This document shows, in pieces, positions 31,836 to 40,465 of a stretch of DNA of 40,465 nt (position 1 is the first letter of the stretch; each line of letters starts with the position of its first letter). Source of the DNA: Ignavibacteria bacterium (GTDB lineage Bacteria > Bacteroidota > Ignavibacteria > UBA10030); NCBI GenBank assembly GCA_016873755.1, contig VGWB01000008.1, forward strand, positions 1-40,465, in the 5' to 3' direction. The notes under the pieces were generated by a model that did not search any database, had not been told where the DNA came from, and saw only the letters and a list, made by a program, of their open reading frames with translations. The translations under genes and the position numbers were made by a program.

Positions 31836-33251
31836 ATGCCCGGGTTTGACCATTTTGACGACGATGAGCATCTTCCGCGACCGAACGATCGGTCGGACGA
31901 TGATCTCCGCCGGTTCCGTGAGCAGCTGAGGAACGGGGAGAAGGATATCAACAACACGGAGGCGCTGGAAGAGATTATCCAGTTCTACTTCGAGCACGAA
32001 CAATTCGAAGAAGCTCTCCATTTCGTTGACCGGCTCCTTTCCTTTGAGCCCTTCAGCAGCGACGCGTGGCAGCGCAAGGGGATGATCCTGAACAACCTCT
32101 ACCGGTACGACGAATCCATTAGCTGCTACGACAAGGCCCTCACACTCAATCCCACCGATCCCGAGATCTTCGTCAACAAAGGGATCACACTTGACAACCT
32201 GAGCCGGGTCGACGAGGCGCTCGGGGCGTTCAATGCCGCGCTCGACCTGGAGCCTCTCTACGAAGAGGCCCTGTTTCACAAGGGTGTCACTCTCGAGAAA
32301 AAAGAGGAATTTGAAGAAGCCGTCACAACCCTCCGGCTCATCCTCGAACTGAATCCGGAGCACCCGGATGCTTGGTACGAGCTTGGCTACTGCTATGATT
32401 TCCTCGAGAAGCTGGAGGACTCGGTCAGGTGCTACGACGAGCATCTGAGTCGCGACCCCTACAGTTACAACGCCTGGTATAACCGCGGGATCGTCCTCAA
32501 CCGACTCGGGCAGTACTCAAAGTCGATCGAGAGCTACGACATGGCGCTCACCATCAAAGAGGACTTCCCGTCGGCCTGGTATAACAAAGGGAACGCCTAC
32601 GCCAATCTGGGCCGACTCTATGATGCCATCGAATGTTTCAAGATGACGCTCAAGAACGAACCGGGCGACGTCCCTGCCTGGCACAATCTCGGCAACGCCT
32701 ACGAAGAACTCGCCATGCATAAAGAGGCGATCGCAGCTTTCACCAACGCGATCAAGTACGACGAGAACCACTACGAGTCGTACTTCGGCCGCGGCTGCTG
32801 CTTCGACGCTCTGGATCAGCCCAAGAAAGCGCTTGTGGATTACAAGAAAGCCATATCGATCCATCCGGACTACCCTGAACTCTGGCACGCCAAGGCAGAC
32901 GCGGAATACAACCTCGGACGAATCGAAGAAAGTCTCGAAAGCTATCGAACGGTATTGAAACTCGACCCGTCCAATGGCGAAGCGTGGTTTGATTATGGGG
33001 ATACCCTCTACGAGATAGGGGAGATCAAGGACGCCAGCGAAGCACTCAGCCAAAGCATCAAGATCGTACCTCACTTCGCTGCGGCCCATTATTCACTAGC
33101 CAAGATTCATATCCTTCTGCACGAGCAGAAAGCCGCGATCGAGTCCCTTGCTCGCGCGTTCAAACTCGACCCGGAGTTGATCGAGCAGTTCAAGAAGGAT
33201 CACCCCGACCTCAAGCTTCATCGCGATTTTGCGCCTCTTTTGAGGAAGTAG
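31836..33251 (+). CDS. TPR-repeat protein, large cytoplasmic scaffold
   Basis: 471 aa, almost wholly built of tetratricopeptide repeats. About 11 units follow a short acidic N-terminus (MPGFDHFDDDEHLPRPNDRS), for example AWYNRGIVLNRLGQYSKSIE, AWYNKGNAYANLGRLYDAIE, AWHNLGNAYEELAMHKEAI and LWHAKADAEYNLGRIEES. There is no signal peptide or membrane segment, so it is a soluble protein-interaction platform. The partner is unknown. It is divergent from yggS and followed by 223 bp without a gene before larE. Regular W-Y/N-G spacing indicates a TPR superhelix with few insertions. Confidence 0.85.
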   Translation: MPGFDHFDDDEHLPRPNDRSDDDLRRFREQLRNGEKDINNTEALEEIIQFYFEHEQFEEALHFVDRLLSFEPFSSDAWQRKGMILNNLYRYDESISCYDKALTLNPTDPEIFVNKGITLDNLSRVDEALGAFNAALDLEPLYEEALFHKGVTLEKKEEFEEAVTTLRLILELNPEHPDAWYELGYCYDFLEKLEDSVRCYDEHLSRDPYSYNAWYNRGIVLNRLGQYSKSIESYDMALTIKEDFPSAWYNKGNAYANLGRLYDAIECFKMTLKNEPGDVPAWHNLGNAYEELAMHKEAIAAFTNAIKYDENHYESYFGRGCCFDALDQPKKALVDYKKAISIHPDYPELWHAKADAEYNLGRIEESLESYRTVLKLDPSNGEAWFDYGDTLYEIGEIKDASEALSQSIKIVPHFAAAHYSLAKIHILLHEQKAAIESLARAFKLDPELIEQFKKDHPDLKLHRDFAPLLRK

Positions 33252-33474
33252 CCCCCGCGTCCCGAGCTCGGCACCCTTGATTTGTTGTCCGCTGAGAACT
33301 AAATTCATCAGCCCGACTTTCGAGCGGCGAAGAAGAACCTTTGTTGCGGCTGATGTGTTCATTCATGTGACCCTTAGCGTGCGGACATCTTCACGAGGAA
33401 ACCCTTACCCGCCGTAGAATCGGTCTGCTGCCGGTCTGGCACCGGAGATCACACACGGGATGAGCTTTTGAGCT

Positions 33475-34326
33475 ATGCTAGCCCCTGAACTTTCGGCAAA
33501 ATACGAGCACCTGCAGGCCATCCTCTTGGAGCTAGAGAGCGTTGCCATCGGTTTCTCCGGCGGCATTGACAGCACGTTGCTGATCCGCGTGGCGACGGAC
33601 GTTCTCGGCGATCATGCGCTCGCGGTGATCGGAAGGTCTGCGACCTATCCGACCCGGGAGTTCGAGGAGGCGATTCAGCTCGCGGAGTCGTTCGGGTCCC
33701 GATTTCAGGTCGTCGATACCGAGGAAACGGATAACCTGAAGTTCAGGGAAAACCCCCCTGACCGGTGCTACTTTTGCAAGACGGAACTGTTCGGGAAGCT
33801 CAAAGCGATCGCCAGGCAGGAAGGGATCCGCTGGTTGGCCGACGGAACCATCACAGACGACCTCGGCGATTTCCGTCCCGGCATGCGCGCGAGGTTGGAG
33901 CAGAATGTGCGCTCCCCGCTGCTGGAAGCGGATTTCTCAAAGAACGATGTTCGGATGCTGGCGAAAGAACTGGGGATCCCGGTGTGGGACAAACCTTCGT
34001 TTGCGTGTCTCTCCTCCCGTTTCCCCTATGGCTTCGGAATCACACAGGAGAATCTCATGAAGATCGATGCCGCTGAGACATTTATGCGCGACCACGGATT
34101 CCGCTTCTTCCGGGTACGTCATCACGATGACCGGACGGCGCGAATCGAAATCGGAGAACAGGAGTTCCACCGGATATTCGACGATCGGCTTCGGAGCGAA
34201 CTCGTTGCTCACTTCAAGCAGCTCGGCTTTCTCTATGTGACGCTCGACCTTCAGGGTTACCGGACGGGCAGCATGAACGAGGTCCTCAGCCAGGAGGCCA
34301 AAGAGGAGTACCTCAAAGGCACCTAG
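33475..34326 (+). CDS. larE: LarE-family ATP-dependent sulfur transferase
   Basis: LarE adds sulfur to the nicotinic-acid-derived (NPN) cofactor of nickel-pincer lactate racemase enzymes. The 283-aa protein has a PP-loop (SGGIDST, 28-34), C98 and C101 in PDRCYFCKTELF, GTITDDLGDFRPGMRA, and C178 in KPSFACLSSRFPYG. C178 is at the place of the sacrificial cysteine in L. plantarum LarE. The additional CxxC gives the three-cysteine set reported for [4Fe-4S] LarE proteins, which can turn over catalytically. larA, larB and larC are not in the window, so the cofactor partners must be elsewhere. It starts at ATG 33475 without a clear Shine-Dalgarno. Confidence 0.9.
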   Translation: MLAPELSAKYEHLQAILLELESVAIGFSGGIDSTLLIRVATDVLGDHALAVIGRSATYPTREFEEAIQLAESFGSRFQVVDTEETDNLKFRENPPDRCYFCKTELFGKLKAIARQEGIRWLADGTITDDLGDFRPGMRARLEQNVRSPLLEADFSKNDVRMLAKELGIPVWDKPSFACLSSRFPYGFGITQENLMKIDAAETFMRDHGFRFFRVRHHDDRTARIEIGEQEFHRIFDDRLRSELVAHFKQLGFLYVTLDLQGYRTGSMNEVLSQEAKEEYLKGT

Positions 34327-34387
34327 CCAGCCGCCCATCTTCCCCGCATCTCCCCCGCTTTCACCGGAAAGACACCCACGTTTGCTC

Positions 34388-34416
34388 TTGACATTGTACC
34401 AGATCGTGAATATTTT
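34388..34416 (+). promoter_or_regulatory. Promoter of the ArsR-P1B ATPase operon
   Basis: TTGACA, 17 nt, TATTTT. The -35 is a perfect hexamer. The predicted start site (about 34423) falls inside the palindromic operator that follows. Confidence 0.75.
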
Positions 34417-34421
34417 AACGC

Positions 34422-34437
34422 TTGAACAGTTGCTCAA
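34422..34437 (+). promoter_or_regulatory. Candidate ArsR/SmtB operator
   Basis: TTGAACAGTTGCTCAA is an imperfect palindrome with 12 of 16 positions symmetric (TTGAnCAnnTGnTCAA). It resembles the TGAACA/TGTTCA operators of ArsR/SmtB/CadC repressors and sits right on the predicted transcription start, so bound repressor would block initiation until metal releases it. Confidence 0.6.
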
Positions 34438-34456
34438 TCGTTCCAGACAAAGATAT

Positions 34457-34789
34457 ATGGCTGTGCACAGTTATCAAGAGGCAATACGCTCGGCCAGGAA
34501 GGCCCTGGCAGACGAGGAGACAACGCTCGGGCTCACAGAGATCTTCAAGATCCTGGGCGATCCGACCCGCCTGAAGATTCTCCTCGCCCTCAACAAGCAG
34601 GAGCTCTGTGTGATTGACATCGCGGAACTCCTTGGGGTAACGGAGTCGGCCGTTTCCCATCAGCTGCGTCTGCTCAAGACAATGCGGCTGGTGAAACTGC
34701 GAAGAGAGGGCAAGCTGGCGTTCTATTCCCTGGGGGACGAGCACATCGAAGATTTGATCCGGGTGGCCGCGAGGCACATCGCGGAGTAA
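34457..34789 (+). CDS. ArsR/SmtB-family metal-sensing repressor
   Basis: 111 aa, a winged-helix repressor: LTEIFKILGDPTRLKILLAL, then LCVIDIAELLGVTESAVSHQLRLLKTMRLVKLRREGKLAFYSL (recognition helix TESAVSHQLRLL). The C-terminal helix has DEHIEDLIRVAARHIAE, whose Asp and His residues match the alpha5 metal site of SmtB/CzrA-type zinc sensors, and ELCVID has the first-helix Cys used in CadC-type sites. An open frame extends to 34382, but the promoter and operator lie inside it, so ATG 34457 is the start. It is 65 bp upstream of the metal ATPase and probably controls it. Confidence 0.92.
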   Translation: MAVHSYQEAIRSARKALADEETTLGLTEIFKILGDPTRLKILLALNKQELCVIDIAELLGVTESAVSHQLRLLKTMRLVKLRREGKLAFYSLGDEHIEDLIRVAARHIAE

Positions 34790-34854
34790 CCCTGAGCGTC
34801 AGAACTCACCGCGACACATGAGACGAGCTGCTGACACCGCTTGAAAGCGCGCGC

Positions 34855-36963
34855 ATGAAGACCGACCTCCACGAAACGACCTTCACCGTTCACGACCTCT
34901 GCTGTGCGACTGAGGAACAGAAGATCCGAAAACGATTTGGATCGTTGTCGGGCATCGAGTCGCTCCAGTTTTACCTTGTCACGCGCAAGGTCAAGATCCG
35001 CCACACGTGCGACGAACAGATTATCCTCGAAAACCTCAAAGACATCGGGCTTCCGGGGATCAACGAGGCAGCCGCCAGACGATTGGAATCCCGCCCTCAC
35101 ACGCGCCTTCTGATTTCAACGGTCGCTTCTGCGGTCTTCTTTCTCGCCGGGCTCCTCTTCCTGAGCTTGGCGTTCCCCGAATCGTCGGCCAGCGTCCTTT
35201 TCATCGCGGCCATGATCGCCGGTGGATGGCACATCGGCTACAAAGCCTGGAAGGCGGTTCGGACGTTGTCGCTGGACATGAACTTCCTCATGACGATCGC
35301 TTCCATCGGAGCGATTGCGCTTGGGGAGTATGCGGAGGGGTCCGCGGTCATCCTCCTGTTTTCCGTCTCCCTCCTTCTCGAGTCGTTTAGCCTCACCCGA
35401 ACGCGCCGGGCAATCCACTCGCTGATGAACCTTTCGCCTCCGAGCGCGACGGTGCTCCGTGAGGGCAGCGAGATCGTGCTCCCTGTCGAACAGATCAACG
35501 TCGGCGAGACCGTCATCATCCGGCCGGGTGAACGGATAGGGCTCGACGGCGAGGTCATCGGGGGTCATTCGACCGTTGACGAAGCGCCGATCACCGGGGA
35601 ATCGCTCCCGGCTCTTAAGAGGCGAGGCGATCAGGTTTATGCGGGAACGTTCAACCAGCGCGGCGCCCTTGAAGTGCGCGCCACGAAGCCGCCAAAAGAC
35701 TCAACTATCGCCCGAATCATTCATCTGGTGGAAGAGGCCCAGAGCGAGAAAGCCCCCAGCCAGGCGTTCGTTGAGCGGTTTGCGCGATATTATTCTCCTG
35801 CCGTTTTCGGCCTCGCGCTGGGTCTCGCAATCTTCCCACCACTCCTTCTGGATGCGTCATTTGAGGTGTGGTTCTATCGGGCACTCGTGCTCTTGGTAAT
35901 CGCCTGTCCCTGTGCGCTCGTGATTTCAACGCCGGTCACGCTGGTGAGCGCGCTGACCAACGCTGCCCGCCACGGTGTTCTTGTCAAGGGCGGAAGGCAT
36001 CTCGAGGTCCTTGCAGGCGTGCGCGCGTTTGCGTTCGACAAGACCGGTACGCTGACCGAGGCCCAGCTGACCGTCACCGACATCATCCCGCTCAATGGTT
36101 TACCACCGCTGGAGATCCTACGCGTCACGGCCGCTGCCGAGCTGAAGTCTGAGCACCATCTAGCAGATGCCCTTCTCCGGAAGGCTGAAGAAGAAGGCAT
36201 TTCTCTCTCGGATGTTACGACGGAAGATTTCTCCTCCATAACCGGTAAAGGTATCCGAACGAGAGTCGATGGCGTCACGTATATCGTCGGCAACCACCAG
36301 CTTATGGAGGACTTGGGGGTTTGTTCTGAAGCCGTCGAGAGGGTGTTGGATTCGCTGGAGCGTCAGGGGAAAACGGTGGTCATCCTCGCGGATGATCGGC
36401 AGGTTCTCGGTGCAATCGCTGTGGCGGACCGTATCAGAACCGAGAGTGGTTCCACCGTCCAAGCTCTGCACGAGCTCGGCGTAGAACGGGTCGTGTTGTT
36501 GACAGGTGACAACCAGAAGACCGGGTCTGCAGTTGCGGAGAAGCTGAAGGTCGATGAGCTGAGAGCTGAGCTTCTTCCGGAACAGAAGCTTGACGTGGTA
36601 CGGGAACTCAAGGCCCGCTATGGATCCGTTGCCATGGTCGGTGACGGGATCAACGATGCACCGGCGCTGGCCGCCGCGGATGTCGGTATAGCAATGGGCG
36701 GCATTGGTTCCGACACGGCGCTTGAGACGGCTGACATTGCGCTGATGGCTGACAACATCGGGAAGGTACCGTTTGGTATGCTTCTCGGAAAGAAGACCCT
36801 TCGGGTCATCAAGCAGAACATCACGCTCGCGCTTCTGACGAAAGCAGTCTTCATTGTTCTCGGCATGGTCGGGCTCTCAAGCCTCTGGCTGGCGATCCTC
36901 GCAGATGATGGAGCGGCCCTTTTGGTGATCCTGAATGGCCTACGCGTTCTGAGAGAAGCCTAG
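34855..36963 (+). CDS. zntA: P1B-type heavy-metal ATPase (ZntA/CadA-like)
   Basis: Exports Zn2+, Cd2+ or Pb2+ across the inner membrane. The 702-aa protein has an N-terminal ferredoxin-like metal domain (HDLCCATEEQKI: C16, C17, E20, E21), then TGES (247-250), the CPC transport site (C351-P-C353) and phosphorylated D395 in DKTGTLTE. VGDGINDAPAL and the C-terminal ADDGAALLVILNGLRVLR follow; D684 corresponds to the zinc-coordinating Asp of ZntA. The CCxxEE motif and D684 favour Zn/Cd/Pb over Cu. The normally conserved SEHP box reads SEHH (432-435). It follows the ArsR gene. No Shine-Dalgarno is clear. Confidence 0.95.
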   Translation: MKTDLHETTFTVHDLCCATEEQKIRKRFGSLSGIESLQFYLVTRKVKIRHTCDEQIILENLKDIGLPGINEAAARRLESRPHTRLLISTVASAVFFLAGLLFLSLAFPESSASVLFIAAMIAGGWHIGYKAWKAVRTLSLDMNFLMTIASIGAIALGEYAEGSAVILLFSVSLLLESFSLTRTRRAIHSLMNLSPPSATVLREGSEIVLPVEQINVGETVIIRPGERIGLDGEVIGGHSTVDEAPITGESLPALKRRGDQVYAGTFNQRGALEVRATKPPKDSTIARIIHLVEEAQSEKAPSQAFVERFARYYSPAVFGLALGLAIFPPLLLDASFEVWFYRALVLLVIACPCALVISTPVTLVSALTNAARHGVLVKGGRHLEVLAGVRAFAFDKTGTLTEAQLTVTDIIPLNGLPPLEILRVTAAAELKSEHHLADALLRKAEEEGISLSDVTTEDFSSITGKGIRTRVDGVTYIVGNHQLMEDLGVCSEAVERVLDSLERQGKTVVILADDRQVLGAIAVADRIRTESGSTVQALHELGVERVVLLTGDNQKTGSAVAEKLKVDELRAELLPEQKLDVVRELKARYGSVAMVGDGINDAPALAAADVGIAMGGIGSDTALETADIALMADNIGKVPFGMLLGKKTLRVIKQNITLALLTKAVFIVLGMVGLSSLWLAILADDGAALLVILNGLRVLREA

Positions 36964-36990
36964 GGCACGGTGAGGCGCGCGAGATTTCGA

Positions 36991-37019
36991 TTGACTTTGA
37001 CGGCAGTTTTTGATAGTTT
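36991..37019 (+). promoter_or_regulatory. Promoter of rplU-rpmA
   Basis: TTGACT, 17 nt, TAGTTT. It lies about 47 nt before the rplU ATG. A second TTGACG overlaps downstream. The -10 is weak but reads TAGTTTTT, close to the TAnnTTTG of Bacteroidota. Confidence 0.5.
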
Positions 37020-37065
37020 TTAAGTCCTGACGAAGAAACCATTTAGAGAGGCATCGAGGCGCGCA

Positions 37066-37374
37066 ATGTATGCTGTTTTTGAAATCGCCGGCCAGCAGTT
37101 CAAGGTAGCCAAGGAGGACAAAATCTACGTCCCCAGGCTGGCGTCCGAAGTCGGTGCGAAGGTCAAATTCGACAAAGTGCTGATGATTGGGGATGAGAGG
37201 CAGACCAGACTCGGTACGCCGTACGTGACCGGTGCAACGATTGAAGCGAAGGTGCTGGGACACGTCAAGGACGAGAAGATCATGGTGTTCAGAAAGAAGA
37301 AACGGAAGGGATTCAAAGTCCAACGCGGTCACCGGCAGCAGTATACCCAAATCGAAATCATCAAAGTCTCGTAG
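37066..37374 (+). CDS. rplU: 50S ribosomal protein L21
   Basis: 102 aa, the normal length. [20 protein letters not shown], then [32 protein letters not shown] and [24 protein letters not shown] are diagnostic for L21, which binds 23S rRNA domain III and contacts L20. It is 32 bp upstream of rpmA, the usual rplU-rpmA pair. The usual third partner (obg) does not follow here. Confidence 0.98.
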   Translation: MYAVFEIAGQQFKVAKEDKIYVPRLASEVGAKVKFDKVLMIGDERQTRLGTPYVTGATIEAKVLGHVKDEKIMVFRKKKRKGFKVQRGHRQQYTQIEIIKVS

Positions 37375-37406
37375 CAACTCATTCGAGGTTTATTGGAGAA
37401 GGAAAT

Positions 37407-37667
37407 ATGGCTCATAAGAAAGGTGGTGGGAGTTCACGCAACGGTCGTGACAGCAATGCACAGCGGTTGGGGGTGAAGCGCTTCGGCGGACAGCGCGTGT
37501 CAGCGGGGAGCATCCTGGTGCGCCAGCGCGGCACGAAGGTGCATCCTGGCGACAACGTTGGTATTGGCAGCGACGACACGTTATTCGCCCTAATCGATGG
37601 CAACGTAAAATTTGAGCGCCTCGGCAAGTCCAAGAGGCGTGTCAGCGTCTATCCCGCCGTCGCCTAG
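37407..37667 (+). CDS. rpmA: 50S ribosomal protein L27
   Basis: 86 aa. The N-terminus [16 protein letters not shown] is the unprocessed form that reaches the peptidyl transferase centre, with no Firmicutes-type cleaved leader. [38 protein letters not shown] and [17 protein letters not shown] follow. GGAGAAGGAAAT precedes the ATG. A Rho-independent terminator lies 15 bp after the stop. Confidence 0.98.
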   Translation: MAHKKGGGSSRNGRDSNAQRLGVKRFGGQRVSAGSILVRQRGTKVHPGDNVGIGSDDTLFALIDGNVKFERLGKSKRRVSVYPAVA

Positions 37668-37681
37668 CGGCCCGGGATCCG

Positions 37682-37716
37682 AAGCCTCCTCAGTACCGAG
37701 GAGGCTTTGTTGTTTT
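37682..37716 (+). terminator. Rho-independent terminator of rplU-rpmA
   Basis: Perfect 10-bp stem AAGCCTCCTC/GAGGAGGCTT with loop AGTACC (37682-37707), then TGTTGTTTT. Confidence 0.9.
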
Positions 37717-37743
37717 CTCACCAGTCATTTGCATTTCTTGTAA

Positions 37744-38721
<978 letters not shown>

Positions 38722-38766
38722 CAGAGCCGATGGGAGTCCGCTCCGATCCGGCTGTCCGAATGAAAG

Positions 38767-38797
38767 ATCCCGGCGTCCGACGCCGGGATTCTTTTTT
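38767..38797 (+). terminator. Rho-independent terminator of mdh
   Basis: Perfect 10-bp stem ATCCCGGCGT/ACGCCGGGAT with a CCG loop, then TCTTTTTT. It lies 45 bp after the mdh stop. Confidence 0.93.
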
Positions 38798-38900
38798 CTG
38801 ATGGTCCAAAATCCGATTTTTGGAGGCTTGCCAGAAATGAGAACAGGAGATGCCCGGCAACATCTTGGCCCAAGAATCTTGCCCTCTTGAAAAAAGAACC

Positions 38901-38929
38901 TTGCTTTCCTGAAATGCTTTTCTTAAGAT
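38901..38929 (+). promoter_or_regulatory. Promoter of the FadL-type gene
   Basis: TTGCTT, 17 nt, TAAGAT (then TG). The predicted start site is near 38936, giving a leader of about 90 nt. The 304-bp gap from mdh to the FadL gene holds only the mdh terminator and this promoter; I see no gene or riboswitch in it. Confidence 0.6.
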
Positions 38930-39025
38930 TGCCACAAACCAACGCACACCCTCAGCTGGAATTCTCTTCACATTAGGCCCACTTCAACAACTGGCGTAAA
39001 GAATAATCCAATCTCGGGAGGTTTC

Positions 39026-40294
39026 ATGTCGCTCACAAAGTCTCTCGCGGTCTTCCTGGTGCTGGTGGTTTGCACCTACGCGTCCTTCGCGGGCGGTTAT
39101 CAGCTCAACGAGCATGGTGTCCGAGCGATGGGGATGGGAGGAGCGTTTGTTGCTCAGGCAGCTGACGCATCGGCGGTCTTTTTCAATCCGGCCGGTCTGG
39201 CGTTCCAGAAAGGGTGGAGAATTCAGGTGGGATCCGTACTCATCTCCCCTTCGGTGGAGTTCACCGGACCGACTCCGCTTACGACCGTGAGTTCCATGGT
39301 AAGGCAGAACTTCCTTCCATCTCATGCCTACATTAGCTATGCAATGTCCAACGGGTTTGCGTTCGGCGTTGGCATCTTCACTCCTTATGGTCTGGGGACA
39401 GAATGGCCGACGGAATGGGTGGGCCGCAAAGTAGCCGTCAAGAGCGAGCTCAAGACAATCTACGTCAATCCGACCATCTCCTACAGGGTGAGCGACAACT
39501 TCTCGCTCGGCCTCGGTATCAGCTATGTGTGGGGGAACGTGCGTCTGAGTTACCGCGTGCCGACCTACAGTAGCATCCCCGTGCTTGCCGAGAACGACGG
39601 AACTGCGAGTCTGGAAGGAGACGGAACGGCGTTCAACGTGAACGCCGGACTGATGTACAAGCCAACGGATGATCTTTCTATCGGCTTGTCATATCGACTC
39701 AAGACTGATGTGAAATTCGACGGGAAGGCGACCTTTTCAAACATGCAGGCTCTCGCGCCATTTTTTCCGGGCGGACGCGGCAACACGACATTGCCCATGC
39801 CGGGCAATCTGTACGCGGGAATCGCCTACAAGGTGAACCCGGCATTCACCATGGAAGCGGATTTCCAGTATGTACAATGGAGCAGCTACGACGAGACGAT
39901 AGTCACGCTTGAGAGCGGTCCCGCTGCTCCTCCTGCACTCGGCGGACAGCCGCTGCAGAAGAGTCCAGATCCTCTGATGAGGGACTGGGAGGATACGTAT
40001 CTCATTCGTGTCGGTGGTGAATACCGATTCGACAAACTCGCTTTGAGGGCCGGGTACATTTTTGACAGGACGCCGCAACCTGACAAATCCGTCGATCCCG
40101 TCTTGCCGGATGCAAACAGGAACGAATTCACGATCGGATTCGGGTATGAACTCACCCAGAATCTCACCGTTGATGGGGTGTATCATCACATATTCTCATC
40201 TAACCGGACGGTCTCGGCCTCTGTCAATCCTTTCCCGGGAACATACAAAGTCGCTGCAAGCCTGTTCGGGATCAGCATCGGATACCAGTTCTAA
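39026..40294 (+). CDS. FadL/OmpP1/TodX-family outer-membrane transporter
   Basis: 422-aa outer-membrane beta-barrel for hydrophobic compounds such as long-chain fatty acids or hydrocarbons. A signal peptide (SLAVFLVLVVCTYASFA) is followed directly by the FadL N-terminus GGYQLNEHGVRAMGMGGAFV and AQAADASAVFFNPAGLA, which form the plug with its NPA motif. Alternating strands run to the C-terminal GISIGYQF with a final aromatic residue, the signal for BAM insertion. GGGAGG lies 6 nt before the ATG. No neighbouring fad genes are present, so the substrate is open. Confidence 0.93.
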   Translation: MSLTKSLAVFLVLVVCTYASFAGGYQLNEHGVRAMGMGGAFVAQAADASAVFFNPAGLAFQKGWRIQVGSVLISPSVEFTGPTPLTTVSSMVRQNFLPSHAYISYAMSNGFAFGVGIFTPYGLGTEWPTEWVGRKVAVKSELKTIYVNPTISYRVSDNFSLGLGISYVWGNVRLSYRVPTYSSIPVLAENDGTASLEGDGTAFNVNAGLMYKPTDDLSIGLSYRLKTDVKFDGKATFSNMQALAPFFPGGRGNTTLPMPGNLYAGIAYKVNPAFTMEADFQYVQWSSYDETIVTLESGPAAPPALGGQPLQKSPDPLMRDWEDTYLIRVGGEYRFDKLALRAGYIFDRTPQPDKSVDPVLPDANRNEFTIGFGYELTQNLTVDGVYHHIFSSNRTVSASVNPFPGTYKVAASLFGISIGYQF

Positions 40295-40348
40295 TCGGGA
40301 ATTCTCAAACTCCAGGGTCTCTCCATTCAACTTCCGGCTGCTTCATTC

Positions 40349-40377
40349 TTGATTTTGTGCCGTGCTTTTTTTAAACT
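40349..40377 (+). promoter_or_regulatory. Promoter at the right edge of the window
   Basis: TTGATT, 17 nt, TAAACT (then TG), preceded by a T-run like the mazG and FadL promoters. A frame opening with ATG 40392 (MARHVPTERPPT) runs off the window but has no Shine-Dalgarno and is too short to support as a gene. Confidence 0.45.
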
Positions 40378-40465
40378 TGAAGTTAATTAAAATGGCCAGG
40401 CATGTGCCAACGGAACGCCCACCGACCGCGGCCAGGGATCGCTCCAGAAGCTGCCCTCGGCCGTA

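Noticed and set aside
33306-33355. Inverted repeat CATCAGCC/GGCTGATG between the TPR gene and larE
   Set aside because: Only 8 bp with a 34-nt spacer and no T-run; expected by chance in a gap this size.
40392-40465. Reading frame opening at the right edge (MARHVPTERPPT)
   Set aside because: Only 24 codons are visible, with no ribosome site or family likeness, so it cannot be supported.

Overview
The window looks like a chromosomal housekeeping region of a member of the Bacteroidota/Chlorobiota–Ignavibacteria side of the FCB group, probably an uncultured or thermophile-related lineage. This is inferred from gene content, not from a marker-gene search. Supporting signs are an RNase G with an acidic insertion in its S1 domain, a type-2 IleRS with a GXHH active-site motif, a large secreted M14 peptidase next to a secreted GH31 glucosidase, a FadL/OmpP1 porin (so a Gram-negative envelope), and split CrtYc/CrtYd lycopene cyclase genes. 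Promoters that can be read by eye are of the classical TTGnnn-N17-TAnnnT kind.

Layout. Positions 1-2231 (minus strand) hold the 5' part of rng, a gene-free 449-bp leader, the 4.5S SRP RNA and tRNA-Ala(CGC). mazG (plus) then converges on phoH. From 4.4 to 21 kb almost everything is on the minus strand: a lipoprotein plus LysM envelope pair; radC behind an LpoA-like TPR/periplasmic-binding-fold protein and a TPR protein; an ABC-2 exporter pair; guaA; a tightly overlapping carotenoid set crtYc-crtYd-crtI; and the secreted M14 peptidase and GH31 enzyme. A 207-bp MITE-like element with TA-flanked terminal inverted repeats abuts the GH31 start codon.

From 21.2 to 23.6 kb are small or poorly known genes: a 62-aa orphan, an FN3 lipoprotein, and a DUF6600-like YXWXXW envelope protein with a possible sigma-54 promoter. 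From 31.7 down to 23.6 kb runs the minus-strand series yggS-divIVA-punA-DUF2905-ileS-dksA/traR-lspA-rluD. It repeats the order of the Firmicutes ylm-divIVA-ileS-ylyA-lspA-ylyB region, with two extra genes inserted.

From 31.8 kb on, genes are on the plus strand: an 11-repeat-class TPR protein, an orphan larE with three cysteines, an ArsR/SmtB repressor and P1B-type metal ATPase with a readable promoter and operator, rplU-rpmA, mdh, and a FadL-type porin.

I found no CRISPR array, no prophage, no intact transposase, no defence island and no gene set that clearly forms a new system. The points most worth a second look are the GXHH IleRS (predicted mupirocin hyper-resistance), the MITE at the GH31 gene, the altered SEHP motif in the metal ATPase, and the cross-phylum gene order around divIVA-ileS.
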